From a virus, in IMG/VR virus record IMGVR_UViG_3300017917_002765, positions 1 through 64,000 of that record: DNA of 64,000 nucleotides, one strand, 5' to 3'. Shown piece by piece: positions 24,537 to 31,511 of the stretch. A program made the position numbers and the translations under genes. Numbering within the stretch: the stretch's first letter is position 1; each line of letters starts with the position of its first letter. The notes under the pieces were generated by a model that ran no database searches, had not been told where the DNA came from, and worked only from the letters and a program-made list of their open reading frames with translations.

Positions 24537-24686
24537 ATGGCAAAAAAAGAAAAAAAAGCCGAAGTTTCAGTAGGTTTAAAAAAAGTTAAAGTAAACAGAA
24601 AAGGTATTCACGCTAAGAAAAAAGCTTCTTATAGCAAACATTCAAAGAATTACTTGAAGAGATACAAAGGTCAGGGTAGAGGTTAA
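24537..24686 (+). CDS. 49-residue highly basic protein
   Basis: Plus-strand ORF, ATG 24537 to TAA 24686. Lysine-rich: KVKVNRKGIHAKKKASYSKH then KNYLKRYKGQGRG. The GIHAKK...S...YKGQGR pattern looks ribosomal-protein-like and could bind RNA. It is one of few rightward genes and lies between two convergent leftward operons. Followed by a weak hairpin at 24684-24714. Confidence 0.65.
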   Translation: MAKKEKKAEVSVGLKKVKVNRKGIHAKKKASYSKHSKNYLKRYKGQGRG

Positions 24687-24714
24687 CCTTAATTAATATG
24701 TGTAAGGTTCTTTA
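24684..24714 (+). terminator. Weak terminator hairpin
   Basis: AACCTTA and TAAGGTT arms directly after the stop codon, followed by a short T-rich stretch. Confidence 0.4.
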
Positions 24715-24774
24715 ACTTTAAAATTAAAGCTTTTGTTGTTTTAATTATAAGAGTTATTAACATTATTGTTACCA

Positions 24775-25992
24775 TTAGTGTTGTAATAAGTAGCTTATTT
24801 TTACATCTTTTCTTTGCGCACCTATATCACTATCACCAGTAGGTAAAACAATCAAATTATATTGAAACTTGTCCCCTTCTTTCGTAGGTAATTCGTCTGT
24901 GAACACTAAACTTTCTCTTGTAACATTATCTTTTTTACCGTAAATTTTAAAAATAATGTCTTTTAAACGTTCACCAGAATCTTCCGTTTTAAATATTGGT
25001 AACCCATCATCAGCTTTAACATAATGAGCTCCCTTTTTTAAGAAAATATCTTTATCTGCCCAAATATTTTTAGGGACATTAGTTGCTCTTTTTACTGTAT
25101 CACCTAATGTTTTATCAACCAATTGCTTTTCATCAGAATAAGCATCAGTAGAAAAATTAATAACAAAATCTTTATTATCATTTAATTCTATAACATATTT
25201 ACCTTTTTTTGTATAGGCATATGATTTGACATTATAACCTTTTTCTAAAAGTTCTTTAGTGGCTTCTTTTGCAATCTGTAAATACTTGTCACCAAAGAAA
25301 TCACCAGCGTCATTCCATCTAATTAAAAGCTGTCGTTTAACGCTTCTACCAATAGAAGCTTGTTTATTTCTTTCAGCAAAAACAGATAATTCTTGTATAA
25401 CCCTTTCTTTATATCTTTCTGGATTATTTAACATCAAATTTATTCTCCTAGTCAATTTCATTGTTTTTGAATCATCCATACCATAAAAACCTTTTCTTGC
25501 ATAACAAAGAGCAACACAAGCACCAGCACCAGGACAAGAATTTACCGCAACGAATCTTTTATGCTCAATGTCATAAACAATAGCTATTAAAGCTGGTAAA
25601 CCAGTGTTTACAGTAAGTTGTGGTCTACCTATATCACTCTTTTCCATTTTTGGATTATGGTCAAATATGGTTTCTGGTTCAGCAGTTAAATTTTCAATGA
25701 ACTTATCTAAATTTATATTACCGCTTTTATCAATAACACCTTCAATTGAACCTCTGGTTACAATAACATCTTCAATATCCGTAGTTTTAGGTTTAGCCTT
25801 TCTACGTTTTACTTTATCTTTTTCTGATTTTTCTTTATTCGCATTTAAACGATTTAATTCGTCAGTTAACCATTCAGCAACTTTTTCTGGTCTTAAACAA
25901 GCATGTCTAACATCACCAAAAACACCTTCGAAATCTATTTCATCTAGTTTTTGTTTAAATTCCAATGATTCTCTAAGTAATTTCTTAATCAT
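24775..25992 (-). CDS. GP88-family protein with LLRESL N-terminal tag
   Basis: 405 residues. The tag MIKKLLRESLEFKQKLDE opens the protein. The core holds TVNTGLPALIAIVYD, the Cys cluster CPGAGACVALCYARKG (about 158-173) and LLIRWNDAGDFFGDKYLQIA, which are hallmarks of the phage gene-product-88 family, suspected to hold a metal or radical-SAM-like cofactor. The tag suggests that it travels in the virion; that is inference. Confidence 0.75.
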   Translation of the reverse strand: MIKKLLRESLEFKQKLDEIDFEGVFGDVRHACLRPEKVAEWLTDELNRLNANKEKSEKDKVKRRKAKPKTTDIEDVIVTRGSIEGVIDKSGNINLDKFIENLTAEPETIFDHNPKMEKSDIGRPQLTVNTGLPALIAIVYDIEHKRFVAVNSCPGAGACVALCYARKGFYGMDDSKTMKLTRRINLMLNNPERYKERVIQELSVFAERNKQASIGRSVKRQLLIRWNDAGDFFGDKYLQIAKEATKELLEKGYNVKSYAYTKKGKYVIELNDNKDFVINFSTDAYSDEKQLVDKTLGDTVKRATNVPKNIWADKDIFLKKGAHYVKADDGLPIFKTEDSGERLKDIIFKIYGKKDNVTRESLVFTDELPTKEGDKFQYNLIVLPTGDSDIGAQRKDVKISYLLQH

Positions 25993-26029
25993 ATTTACTT
26001 TTTAATATAAATATCCAATCAAATTTCAA

Positions 26030-26596
26030 TTATTGAAAATCATAAGTTTTTTTTGTTCCATCAACTTTTGAGTAAACAATATCACTAACAGTAGATTTTA
26101 TATCTTTCAACTCATTCAATTTCTTAATGTATTTGTCAGCCATATTAGGTTTAACATACGCTATTGTACAGTGTGGGTGATAATTTGGATAACTTGTCGT
26201 ATGAGGAAACTTCCTGAACTCTTTGTTTAATTTATGCATATCTTCACTTTCAACATCAAACTTTAATACTTCAAATAGTTCATTTTTGAAAGCTGAAATA
26301 CCCTTAAAAGACAACTCTGGTTTTTTCATTTTGGCTATTTGCTTTTCAATATCAGCATCAGGTATATCACCATGTAAACCAAATAAAACCGTTACGTGAG
26401 GCTCCGTTTCTCTACCATATGTTGGGTCATCTTCTGGTTGATATAAGTCTTCATCCTTGATTATACTAGATAATTTATCCCAATCTTTTTGGTCAATTTC
26501 TAAATTAACCATCAAACAACCATATTCGTTTTTATGCGTTGTTTTTTTGTGTTTACCTTCTAGTAAAGCTTTTCTAAGCGTTTGTTTAATGTCCAT
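26030..26596 (-). CDS. 2H phosphoesterase (2'-5' RNA ligase-like) with N-terminal tag
   Basis: 188 residues from MDIKQTLRKALLEGKHKKTT; an earlier ATG at 26629 is less likely. The two H-x-T/S signatures are PHVTVLFGL (about 85) and PHCTIAYVK (about 150). Such enzymes open 2',3'-cyclic phosphates during RNA repair. One of three 2H domains in the window (also 39657 and the C-terminus of 49061). Confidence 0.8.
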   Translation of the reverse strand: MDIKQTLRKALLEGKHKKTTHKNEYGCLMVNLEIDQKDWDKLSSIIKDEDLYQPEDDPTYGRETEPHVTVLFGLHGDIPDADIEKQIAKMKKPELSFKGISAFKNELFEVLKFDVESEDMHKLNKEFRKFPHTTSYPNYHPHCTIAYVKPNMADKYIKKLNELKDIKSTVSDIVYSKVDGTKKTYDFQ

Positions 26597-26634
26597 AATT
26601 AAAAATATCTCATTTCTACAAAAAGGCAATAAAA

Positions 26635-26655
26635 AAAGCCGACATAATATCGGCT
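26635..26655 (-). terminator. Intrinsic terminator
   Basis: AAGCCGA and TCGGCTT stem next to an A-run/T-run, between 26703-26948 and the 2H gene. Confidence 0.7.
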
Positions 26656-26702
26656 TAATTTATCACTTGGAGCAAATCAGAGATGAGTCCTCGGTCTTGT
26701 TA

Positions 26703-26948
26703 TTATTTTCCAAATTCTACTAAAGCTAAATTAATATCTGCTTCAGATAGTTCAAAAACATCAGTTGACCATTTCCCACCCCAAGCTATAATAAACTTGT
26801 CTTTTTCGTGTCTGTTTTTTAACGCATCTAATTTTTGAGATGTGCTTGAATAGAAGCTAATGTTTCTATCACAATCAATTTTAACTAATGGGTTTAGTTT
26901 GCTTTCAAAGCAATACGTAATAGGCGATATTTCAGTAAAATGTCTCAT
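26703..26948 (-). CDS. Small hypothetical protein
   Basis: 81 residues (MRHFTEISPITYCFESKLNP...), including IIAWGGKWSTDVF-like sequence. Not recognised. Confidence 0.6.
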   Translation of the reverse strand: MRHFTEISPITYCFESKLNPLVKIDCDRNISFYSSTSQKLDALKNRHEKDKFIIAWGGKWSTDVFELSEADINLALVEFGK

Positions 26949-26958
26949 ATTTTATGTT

Positions 26959-27189
26959 TTAGGATACAAAGGTATAAAATTTATTTGACATTTCCAAATC
27001 TTGTTGAATTATTTCACTAATATTATCAAATGTTATTTGATTTAGAATACCAAATACCATGTGATATTGACCATTGCCTTGTGGAAATAAAGTAATACAA
27101 ACACGATAACCTCGATGGTTTGAATACTGAACCCAGATTCTTCTGAATTGAGGATAAGCGACTTCTAATTGCAATTCTAATTCTCTCAT
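26959..27189 (-). CDS. Small hypothetical protein
   Basis: 76 residues (MRELELQLEVAYPQFRRIWV...), with beta strands rich in aromatic residues. Lies directly downstream of the first tRNA array and may be co-transcribed with it. Confidence 0.6.
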   Translation of the reverse strand: MRELELQLEVAYPQFRRIWVQYSNHRGYRVCITLFPQGNGQYHMVFGILNQITFDNISEIIQQDLEMSNKFYTFVS

Positions 27190-27205
27190 TATTTTAGTAT
27201 TTTGG

Positions 27206-27293
27206 TGTCTCTGGAGGGATTCGAACCCACGATGGTGCTTTCACACGTCAGCTTAAAAGGCTGTTCCGTTCGGCCAGCTACGGGAACAGAGAC
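27206..27293 (-). tRNA. tRNA, Lys(UUU)-type loop with long variable arm
   Basis: Acceptor GTCTCTG/CAGAGAC, discriminator A, T-loop TTCGAAT. Anticodon loop CTTTTAA gives UUU. Unlike normal tRNA-Lys, the variable region is about 17 nt and can form GTG/CAC pairs. D-stem only three pairs. Confidence 0.7.
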
Positions 27294-27298
27294 ATTTG

Positions 27299-27372
27299 TT
27301 GACGTGATGGGAGTTGAACCCACATAAATCTCCTTAAGAGGGAGTTCCGAATGCCTTTACGGGTACACGTCA
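27299..27372 (-). tRNA. tRNA-Lys(CUU)
   Basis: Acceptor TGACGTG/CACGTCA, T-arm GTGGG TTCAACT CCCAT. Anticodon stem CTCC/GGAG, loop CTCTTAA. Confidence 0.8.
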
Positions 27373-27380
27373 GTGTTTAG

Positions 27381-27453
27381 TGTCCCCGACAGGGTTCGAA
27401 CCTGTGACCTACTGGTTAAAATCCAGTTGCTCTACCTACTAAGCTACGGAGAC
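27381..27453 (-). tRNA. tRNA-Lys(UUU)
   Basis: Canonical class I cloverleaf. Acceptor GTCTCCG/CGGGGAC, anticodon stem ACTGG/CCAGT, loop ATTTTAA, T-loop TTCGAAC. Confidence 0.93.
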
Positions 27454-27575
27454 ATAATATTCCTATTAAGCACCCGTAGCTATTTAACCACAGATGCCTT
27501 TAACGTTTGGATTTTCGTTTAGATTTGAAGGTCATCTTTTTCATAATGTGTTTTTTTTTGTTGTTAATAATTTTG

Positions 27576-27647
27576 AGCATCATACAGAAATCGAATCTGC
27601 GTCCCCACATTGGCAATGTGGTATAATAGCCACTATACGAATGATGC
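27576..27647 (-). tRNA. tRNA-Gly(GCC)
   Basis: Acceptor GCATCAT/ATGATGC, discriminator T, anticodon loop TTGCCAA on stem CCACA/TGTGG, T-loop TTCGATT. Confidence 0.9.
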
Positions 27648-27720
27648 ATGGAGCAACCTCAGATAACAAATTTCCTATTGCTAGTTTTTGGAGTTATCCT
27701 CTGGTTGCGTGTTAAGTTTT
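27648..27720 (-). other. Spacer hairpin between tRNA genes
   Basis: GCAACC..AGATAAC and GTTATC..TCTGGTTGC pair across the gap between the two tRNA-Gly genes. Other gaps in this array (27824-27862, 28101-28172) also fold back on themselves; these are possible RNase III or maturation sites. Confidence 0.5.
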
Positions 27721-27750
27721 AATTTTCACCAGTCTTAACAACTGGCTGAG

Positions 27751-27822
27751 AGCAGACAACGGGTCTCGAACCCGCCCCCGAACTTTGGAAGACTCCCGTG
27801 CCACCAACAACACCTTGTCTGC
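27751..27822 (-). tRNA. tRNA-Gly(UCC)
   Basis: Acceptor GCAGACA/TGTCTGC, discriminator T. Anticodon loop CTTCCAA; the stem has one mismatch and one wobble. T-loop TTCGAGA. Confidence 0.85.
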
Positions 27823-27872
27823 ATTTGACTTTCTGACCTCCTTCATACGGAGTTCAAAGTCTAATACCATGG

Positions 27873-27955
27873 AGCCGAAGGAGGGACTCGAACCCCCGAT
27901 GTTCTTTCGATGGCTGATTACAAATCAGCTGCTGTCGCCACTGAGCCACTTCGGC
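27873..27955 (-). tRNA. tRNA-Thr(UGU) with long variable region
   Basis: Acceptor GCCGAAG/CTTCGGC; anticodon stem GCTGA/TCAGC with loop TTTGTAA; T-loop TTCGAGT. Variable region about 15 nt, unusual for Thr. Confidence 0.85.
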
Positions 27956-28014
27956 ATTAATGACTTTCTATGCTACGGTTGTTCACCGTCTATGAAAATC
28001 TAACAGTCTAGAAG

Positions 28015-28100
28015 TGGGGGAGGAGGGATTCGAACCCCCTGAGTTTCTTATGTGCCAGATTTACAGTCTGGTGCCCATCCGCCATCTGAGCAGCTCCCCC
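28015..28100 (-). tRNA. tRNA-Tyr(GUA)
   Basis: Acceptor GGGGGAG/CTCCCCC; anticodon stem CCAGA/TCTGG, loop CTGTAAA; class II variable arm normal for bacterial Tyr. Confidence 0.93.
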
Positions 28101-28172
28101 AAAAACAGAGTGATGTTTTCGATTCAAAATAAAAGTTTGATGATTGTTAATTTGCTGAAATCACTCTTCTTG

Positions 28173-28259
28173 TTGCGCCAATAGGATTTTAACCTATACC
28201 TAGGGTTTTTCAACCACCAAGTTCAAAGGGTAATACCCTGCCAGTTAGGCGATAGCGCA
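28173..28259 (-). tRNA. tRNA, Gln(UUG)-type but irregular
   Basis: Acceptor TGCGCTA/TGGCGCA with T1-A72, T-arm ATAGG TTAAAAT CCTAT, D-stem GCC/GGT. The anticodon loop appears as CTTTGAA, but the stem pairs poorly, and a GGTT/AACC hairpin follows as an extra arm. May be degenerate or specialised. Confidence 0.5.
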
Positions 28260-28265
28260 GTGTTG

Positions 28266-28336
28266 TTGTCCCGACACGATTCGAACGTATATCAAAGGCT
28301 TCAAAGACCCTTATTCTGCCATTAAACTACAGGACA
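28266..28336 (-). tRNA. tRNA-Gln(UUG)
   Basis: Acceptor TGTCCTG/CGGGACA with T1-A72; anticodon stem AGGGT/GCCTT, loop CTTTGAA; T-loop TTCGAAT. Confidence 0.9.
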
Positions 28337-28344
28337 ATATTTTG

Positions 28345-28417
28345 TAGAGTAGAGAGGACTCGAACCTCCAACCTTACGGTCCCAAACCGTATAATCTACC
28401 AATTGATATACTACTCT
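28345..28417 (-). tRNA. tRNA-Pro(UGG)
   Basis: Acceptor AGAGTAG/CTACTCT, anticodon stem TACGG/CCGTA, loop TTTGGGA, T-loop TTCGAGT. First tRNA of the array after the terminator. Confidence 0.92.
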
Positions 28418-28439
28418 ATGAAAATCCAACATTTCAAAT

Positions 28440-28483
28440 AACACTCGGTCAATATTTTACTTGGTGACCAACCAAAAACAAAA
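28440..28483 (-). promoter_or_regulatory. Conserved element between attenuator and array
   Basis: About 44 nt (GGTCAATATTTTACTTGGTG then ACCAACCAAAAACAAAAAA on the plus strand) is repeated almost exactly at 55482-55521, before the other large array. It contains nested GGTCA/TGACC and TTGG/CCAA pairs. Candidate antiterminator or processing site. Confidence 0.55.
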
Positions 28484-28515
28484 AACCCTAGTCTGGTTTT
28501 ATTTAGACTAGGGTT
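28484..28515 (-). terminator. Attenuator-type terminator, array 1
   Basis: AACCCTAGTCT/AGACTAGGGTT stem followed on the minus strand by a run of T. Lies 25 nt after the mini-ORF stop and before the first tRNA. Confidence 0.8.
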
Positions 28516-28539
28516 TGCGTTTTCTTTCTTTTACTTGGT

Positions 28540-28641
28540 TTAACTCCAACTTTTATGAAGAGACATGCATACACCTAGTCCTACTCGGCCTTGTTTGCCT
28601 TGCGGATACTGTTTACCTGTATATGTGGTTGTCGTTTTCAT
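28540..28641 (-). CDS. Leader mini-ORF of tRNA array 1 (K/T/Y/G/Q/P codons)
   Basis: 33 codons from ATG 28641. Codons 2-18 read KTTTTYTGKQYPQGKQG, using only Lys, Thr, Tyr, Gly, Gln and Pro, which are exactly the isotypes of the ten tRNAs downstream (27206-28417). The remaining residues are mixed. It sits between a strong promoter (28697-28727) and an intrinsic terminator. I infer a leader peptide whose translation rate sets transcription into the array. Confidence 0.75.
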   Translation of the reverse strand: MKTTTTYTGKQYPQGKQGRVGLGVCMSLHKSWS

Positions 28642-28696
28642 AAGATTTTTTTATCTTTGTTTTTAAATAAATATGCTTTTGTTTATAAAAGTAATG

Positions 28697-28727
28697 CAAA
28701 GGTACTAAACTTTTTTCAATTTGTCAA
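28697..28727 (-). promoter_or_regulatory. Promoter of tRNA array 1
   Basis: TTG, 20 nt, TACCTTTG; the 31-nt core TTGACAAATTGAAAA... is nearly the same at 36787-36817 and 55743-55773. Confidence 0.85.
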
Positions 28728-28731
28728 GTTT

Positions 28732-29199
28732 TTAATCAGATTTTTTTTCTGATTTTTTTGGACGACCTCTTTTTTTCTTTGGAGGATTTAATTTATCACG
28801 AAGCTCAGCAGCTTTCAAATAATCTTCATTCGCTAGTGCTTCTTCTAATTGTTCTTGTAGTAATTTTTGGTTAACAACTTTTTTCCCTTTTGGTGAATTT
28901 GTAAATGGTTTATCACTTACAACAAGTTTAACAATATCACCTTCTGGTGTATGCCAAATTTTTTTCTCATAAAAAACAACCCCATCAGAATATGTTTCAA
29001 TCTTATCTGGTTCACCAAGACTATCATCCATTTGTTTTTCTAAATTTTCATCAATATTAGGTATATTTTGGAAATTCATCAGCATATCCATCATTTTTCT
29101 AATCTCTTCCTTCATATTACCTATTTCAATAAATGGGTTTATGGAATTATTTCTTTTTCTGAAAAATTCATTAAATAAATCGTCAAAATTTTTATCCAT
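28732..29199 (-). CDS. UVR-motif and AT-hook protein
   Basis: 155 residues. Near the C-terminus is a UVR-like helix pair (QLEEALANEDYLKAAELRDK, about 118-137), as in UvrB/UvrC and ClpC/McsA, followed by an AT-hook-like KKKRGRPKKSEKK that binds AT-rich DNA. The N-terminal half is Met/Asn-rich. Overlaps the next gene upstream by 8 nt. Role unknown. Confidence 0.7.
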   Translation of the reverse strand: MDKNFDDLFNEFFRKRNNSINPFIEIGNMKEEIRKMMDMLMNFQNIPNIDENLEKQMDDSLGEPDKIETYSDGVVFYEKKIWHTPEGDIVKLVVSDKPFTNSPKGKKVVNQKLLQEQLEEALANEDYLKAAELRDKLNPPKKKRGRPKKSEKKSD

Positions 29200-29632
29200 G
29201 TTTTTTTAGTTTTGATTTTATGTTATTATGTGTGGTTTTTAAATTAAACGAAAAAACTTTTAAAATATTTATATTATAAAAATACATAAACATAGCAAAA
29301 AATATACCAGCCAATACGTACATAAAACTCATCGTCATCCAATAGTCATGTGTTATACAATTAATACCATAAACTACCAAATCATAACCAAACGGGTTTA
29401 AAAACAAAGCAATTGTTATTAGCCAATTCCCAAGGTTTGTTTTATCCACCTTGAAGGAAAGATAAGACAGCCCAAAGAATAGGGCCGCAAACGCATATAA
29501 CACGCACATTGTATACCAATAGTCGTTGGTTAATTGTGTCAGTTTGTACACCAAAATATCGAACCCAAATGGGTTGAGAAAAGTTGCTATCGTTAAGCAA
29601 ACTGTCCCCATCATCTTTCTGTTTATCACCAT
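29192..29632 (-). CDS. Four-TM membrane protein made of two repeats
   Basis: 146 residues. Two tandem copies of about 55 residues: IATFLNPFGFDILVYKLTQL..DYWYTM and IALFLNPFGYDLVVYGINCI..DYWMTM, each with two membrane helices. The conserved FLNPFG(F/Y)D and DYW motifs suggest an internal duplication. Function unknown. Confidence 0.7.
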   Translation of the reverse strand: MVINRKMMGTVCLTIATFLNPFGFDILVYKLTQLTNDYWYTMCVLYAFAALFFGLSYLSFKVDKTNLGNWLITIALFLNPFGYDLVVYGINCITHDYWMTMSFMYVLAGIFFAMFMYFYNINILKVFSFNLKTTHNNIKSKLKKHG

Positions 29633-29736
29633 CCATTCGTTTATATTTTAGTTCAATAGGATTAAATTATTTAGCCCTACTTTTATCGGTTTTACCTAGT
29701 ATAAGCGAAACAACTCAATGCTTCACTTACAAATGA

Positions 29737-29913
29737 TTACATAACTACAGTTGTATCGGTAGTAACACATGTGTCAACCGCTGGTAGGCTAGTAGTGTCA
29801 ACACAAACTTCAGTGCTATCTGTTGTTGAAACCTCTGCCTCAGAACCAACTGGACTGCACGATGCTAATACCAAAACAAACACTGCAATGATTGCGAAGA
29901 ATACTTTTTTCAT
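29737..29913 (-). CDS. Small lipoprotein
   Basis: 58 residues, ATG 29913. Signal peptide MKKVFFAIIAVFVLVLASC with lipobox LASC at about 16-19, then an acidic Thr/Val/Ser-rich tail (TTDSTEVCVDTTSLPAVDT). Lipid-anchored; could alter the cell surface, for example as superinfection exclusion. Own promoter at 29972-30002. Confidence 0.75.
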   Translation of the reverse strand: MKKVFFAIIAVFVLVLASCSPVGSEAEVSTTDSTEVCVDTTSLPAVDTCVTTDTTVVM

Positions 29914-29971
29914 TGTTCTTGTTTTTTGTTTTTAGTTATCGCTTTTGGCGTTTATAAATATTATTTTAATA

Positions 29972-30002
29972 CAAATTTACTAATAAATATTGATTTAGTC
30001 AA
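29972..30002 (-). promoter_or_regulatory. Promoter for the lipoprotein gene
   Basis: TTG, 20 nt, TAAATTTG on the minus strand. Confidence 0.7.
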
Positions 30003-30246
30003 GAAAATCACCAACATTATTTTGATAAACCCATAAATGGTTGTACATATTTAAAATGGTTATTTCCAATTGAAATGCTGGTGTATGTTCACTTTTAAAT
30101 CGGTCTAAATTAATCTTAAACTCAAAAAATGTTAGCCCATCTTTAAAGTCTCTGATAAAGGAAAAAAGTTGAACTTCATAGTTCCATTTTTTCCATAATT
30201 GGCCGTAAAAAACTAATCCTATATTCATATGTTTTTTAGTTAACAA
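29995..30246 (-). CDS. Hypothetical protein
   Basis: 83 residues (MLTKKHMNIGLVFYGQLWKK...), ending WVYQNNVGDFLD. Translated just downstream of a structured RNA segment at 30245-30418. Not recognised. Confidence 0.55.
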   Translation of the reverse strand: MLTKKHMNIGLVFYGQLWKKWNYEVQLFSFIRDFKDGLTFFEFKINLDRFKSEHTPAFQLEITILNMYNHLWVYQNNVGDFLD

Positions 30247-30418
30247 GAACAGAGGCTTGTGGGAATCTCACCTTGGTCCTAGGACCTTTACACTATTTCA
30301 CCCCCTGTACATGGATTATTTAGACCCATTGGATGCCCGTGGTCAGCCACAGCTCTTTTTGGTTATATCCCAAATGAGGGAAAGGGAGCCACCCTAGTGC
30401 TACACAAGCTTGTTCTAT
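30245..30418 (-). ncRNA. Candidate structured RNA, about 174 nt
   Basis: The ends pair (AGAAC..AGCTTGTG with CACAAGC..GTTCT), and the interior contains GTGG/CCAC, TCCC/GGGA and the self-complementary GGTCCTAGGACC. No ORF fits. Size and rod-like closing stem recall 6S RNA, but I cannot match the conserved bubble, so the class is open. It could also act as the 5' region of gene 29995-30246. Confidence 0.45.
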
Positions 30419-30423
30419 TATAG

Positions 30424-30508
30424 TGGGCAGGGGTGGACTCGAACCACCAATCAATTTAACCAATTGTAGACCCGATTAAACTGGCTTTTTCCCGCTAGCT
30501 ACCCGCCC
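30424..30508 (-). tRNA. tRNA of unresolved isotype, class II-like
   Basis: Acceptor GGGCGGG/CCTGCCC, discriminator A and T-arm GGTGG TTCGAGT CCACC are perfect. D-stem GCT/AGC. The anticodon arm is ambiguous; one register puts TTA (would read UAA) at 34-36 with three of five stem pairs. A CAATT/AATTG arm follows. Confidence 0.55.
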
Positions 30509-30509
30509 A

Positions 30510-30609
30510 TTTCAGATGCTTTACACCATGTTAACCCAGTGTTTAGCTTAGCCACCTTTGACATGTGTGACCTTCGTCTTGTCATCGACATTTCCGATAC
30601 GTTCTGAAA
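30510..30609 (-). other. Structured spacer between tRNA genes
   Basis: TTTCAGA and TCTGAAA enclose about 86 nt lying exactly between two tRNA genes. No supported gene. Confidence 0.4.
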
Positions 30610-30626
30610 CACACCGCACAAATATG

Positions 30627-30699
30627 TGGGACGGGATGGAGTCGAACCACCGACACGTGCCTCTTCAGGGCACTGCTCTACCAACTGAGCTACCGTCCC
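30627..30699 (-). tRNA. tRNA-Phe(GAA)
   Basis: Canonical: acceptor GGGACGG/CCGTCCC, anticodon stem GTGCC/GGCAC, loop CTGAAGA, T-loop TTCGACT. A second tRNA-Phe is at 32218. Confidence 0.9.
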
Positions 30700-30708
30700 A
30701 AAAACCGA

Positions 30709-30825
30709 GGATAGCTTTTCGGAATCTAATATGGTTACCCATACTTAACACACCATTAGAGAGCTGAGCATTACTGCTTATCCTTAGTGTGTACCTCTAG
30801 AAGCGTCTCTCCACGCTTGCTATCC
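30709..30825 (-). ncRNA. Candidate structured RNA upstream of tRNA-Phe
   Basis: Closing stem GGATAGC/GCTATCC; inside are AAGCGT/ACGCTT, ACACAC/GTGTGT enclosing AGCA-GTAA-TGCT, and TATGG-GTAA-CCATA. Two GTAA (GNRA) tetraloops argue for a folded RNA. Class unknown. Confidence 0.45.
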
Positions 30826-30847
30826 CACTGGTTCTTTCGGTCTAGGA

Positions 30848-31063
30848 TTAGTTAGTCGTTACTGAACGATTTCTACGAGTCCTTGTTGAAGCTTCAACAT
30901 CACTTCTAAGATAATCGTTAGGAAGTTCACCATTCCTTTTCATTGCGGCCAATACACCAGCAAATGTCATACGTGGCACACCAAGTCTTTCAGCCATATA
31001 AGCATTTGTACGCTTGTGGCCACATTGTAGGATGTACGCTCTGATTTGTTTTGAAGTTTTCAT
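30848..31063 (-). CDS. Small HTH-like protein
   Basis: 71 residues. NAYMAERLGVPRMTFAGVLA resembles a helix-turn-helix of the Cro/MerR type; the tail is Arg/Thr-rich. Promoter at 31103-31133. Located at the head of the 30.2-30.8 kb tRNA and structured-RNA group, so it may regulate it. Confidence 0.65.
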   Translation of the reverse strand: MKTSKQIRAYILQCGHKRTNAYMAERLGVPRMTFAGVLAAMKRNGELPNDYLRSDVEASTRTRRNRSVTTN

Positions 31064-31102
31064 AAAATTTGTTTTTTGTTTATGTTGTTATTTATTATGA
31101 TG

Positions 31103-31133
31103 CAAAGGTACGATTTAGTTTTTTATTGTGCAA
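31103..31133 (-). promoter_or_regulatory. Promoter for 30848-31063
   Basis: TTG, 20 nt, TACCTTTG on the minus strand. Confidence 0.75.
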
Positions 31134-31152
31134 GTTTTCTTAAAAATTTTTT

Positions 31153-31311
31153 TTAGTCTAAATAAACACCAAAGTAATAGATACACATTAAATCATAGGA
31201 AACACCAAAATCATAAATCTTTTTAAATGTGACCATATCATCAGCACCCAATGCTTTTTTAGCAGCATTAAGTATTACATCACCAATCGCTTGTAGAATA
31301 ATTTTCTTCAT
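31153..31311 (-). CDS. 52-residue hypothetical protein
   Basis: ATG 31311 to TAA 31153. MKKIILQAIGDVILNAAKKA then a Tyr/Phe-rich C-terminus. Supported by a perfect promoter at 31316-31346 five nt upstream of the start, which implies a near-leaderless transcript. Function unknown. Confidence 0.6.
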   Translation of the reverse strand: MKKIILQAIGDVILNAAKKALGADDMVTFKKIYDFGVSYDLMCIYYFGVYLD

Positions 31312-31315
31312 AACG

Positions 31316-31346
31316 CAAAGGTACTAAAAAGATTTTGAAGATGCAA
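31316..31346 (-). promoter_or_regulatory. Promoter for 31153-31311
   Basis: TTG, 20 nt, TACCTTTG on the minus strand. Confidence 0.75.
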
Positions 31347-31356
31347 GCTTTAAAAC

Positions 31357-31386
31357 AAAAAAAAAAACCCCTAATTAGGGGCTTTT
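31357..31386 (-). terminator. Intrinsic terminator after tRNA-Asp
   Basis: CCCCTAATTAGGGG palindrome with a long T-run on the minus strand. Confidence 0.75.
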
Positions 31387-31387
31387 G

Positions 31388-31509
31388 CGGACGTAAGCCG
31401 ATTCGAACGGCTACCTCTTGCGGGACAGGCAAAAATAAAGATTGGGTTGCTGAAATCATCTTTGTCAAGATGACCTTTTTAAATTATGCTACCATTACAC
31501 CATACGTCC
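31388..31509 (-). tRNA. tRNA-Asp(GUC)-like gene with an internal insertion
   Basis: 122 nt. Acceptor GGACGTA/TACGTCC, discriminator G, T-arm AGCCG TTCGAAT CGGCT. The 3' part gives stem TTTGC/GCAAG with loop CTGTCCC (GUC). About 48 nt, including hairpin TCATCTT-GACA-AAGATGA, separates the D-arm from this stem. Intron-like insertion or chimera. Confidence 0.55.
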
Positions 31510-31511
31510 AT

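Noticed and set aside
27206-27293. Calling this gene tRNA-Leu(UAA) because of its long variable arm
   Set aside because: The 7-nt loop that pairs best is CTTTTAA (UUU), tRNA-Leu(UAA) is clearly present at 36310, and the array leader demands Lys but not Leu in its matched run.
30245-30418. RNase P RNA or SRP RNA
   Set aside because: None of the conserved core sequences of these RNAs could be found.
30499-30684. Minus-strand reading frame of 61 codons
   Set aside because: It runs through the tRNA-Phe gene and a structured spacer, so it is a shadow of RNA genes.
31280-31468. Minus-strand frame of 62 codons
   Set aside because: Overlaps the terminator, a promoter and part of the tRNA-Asp-like gene in the same direction; composition is not protein-like.
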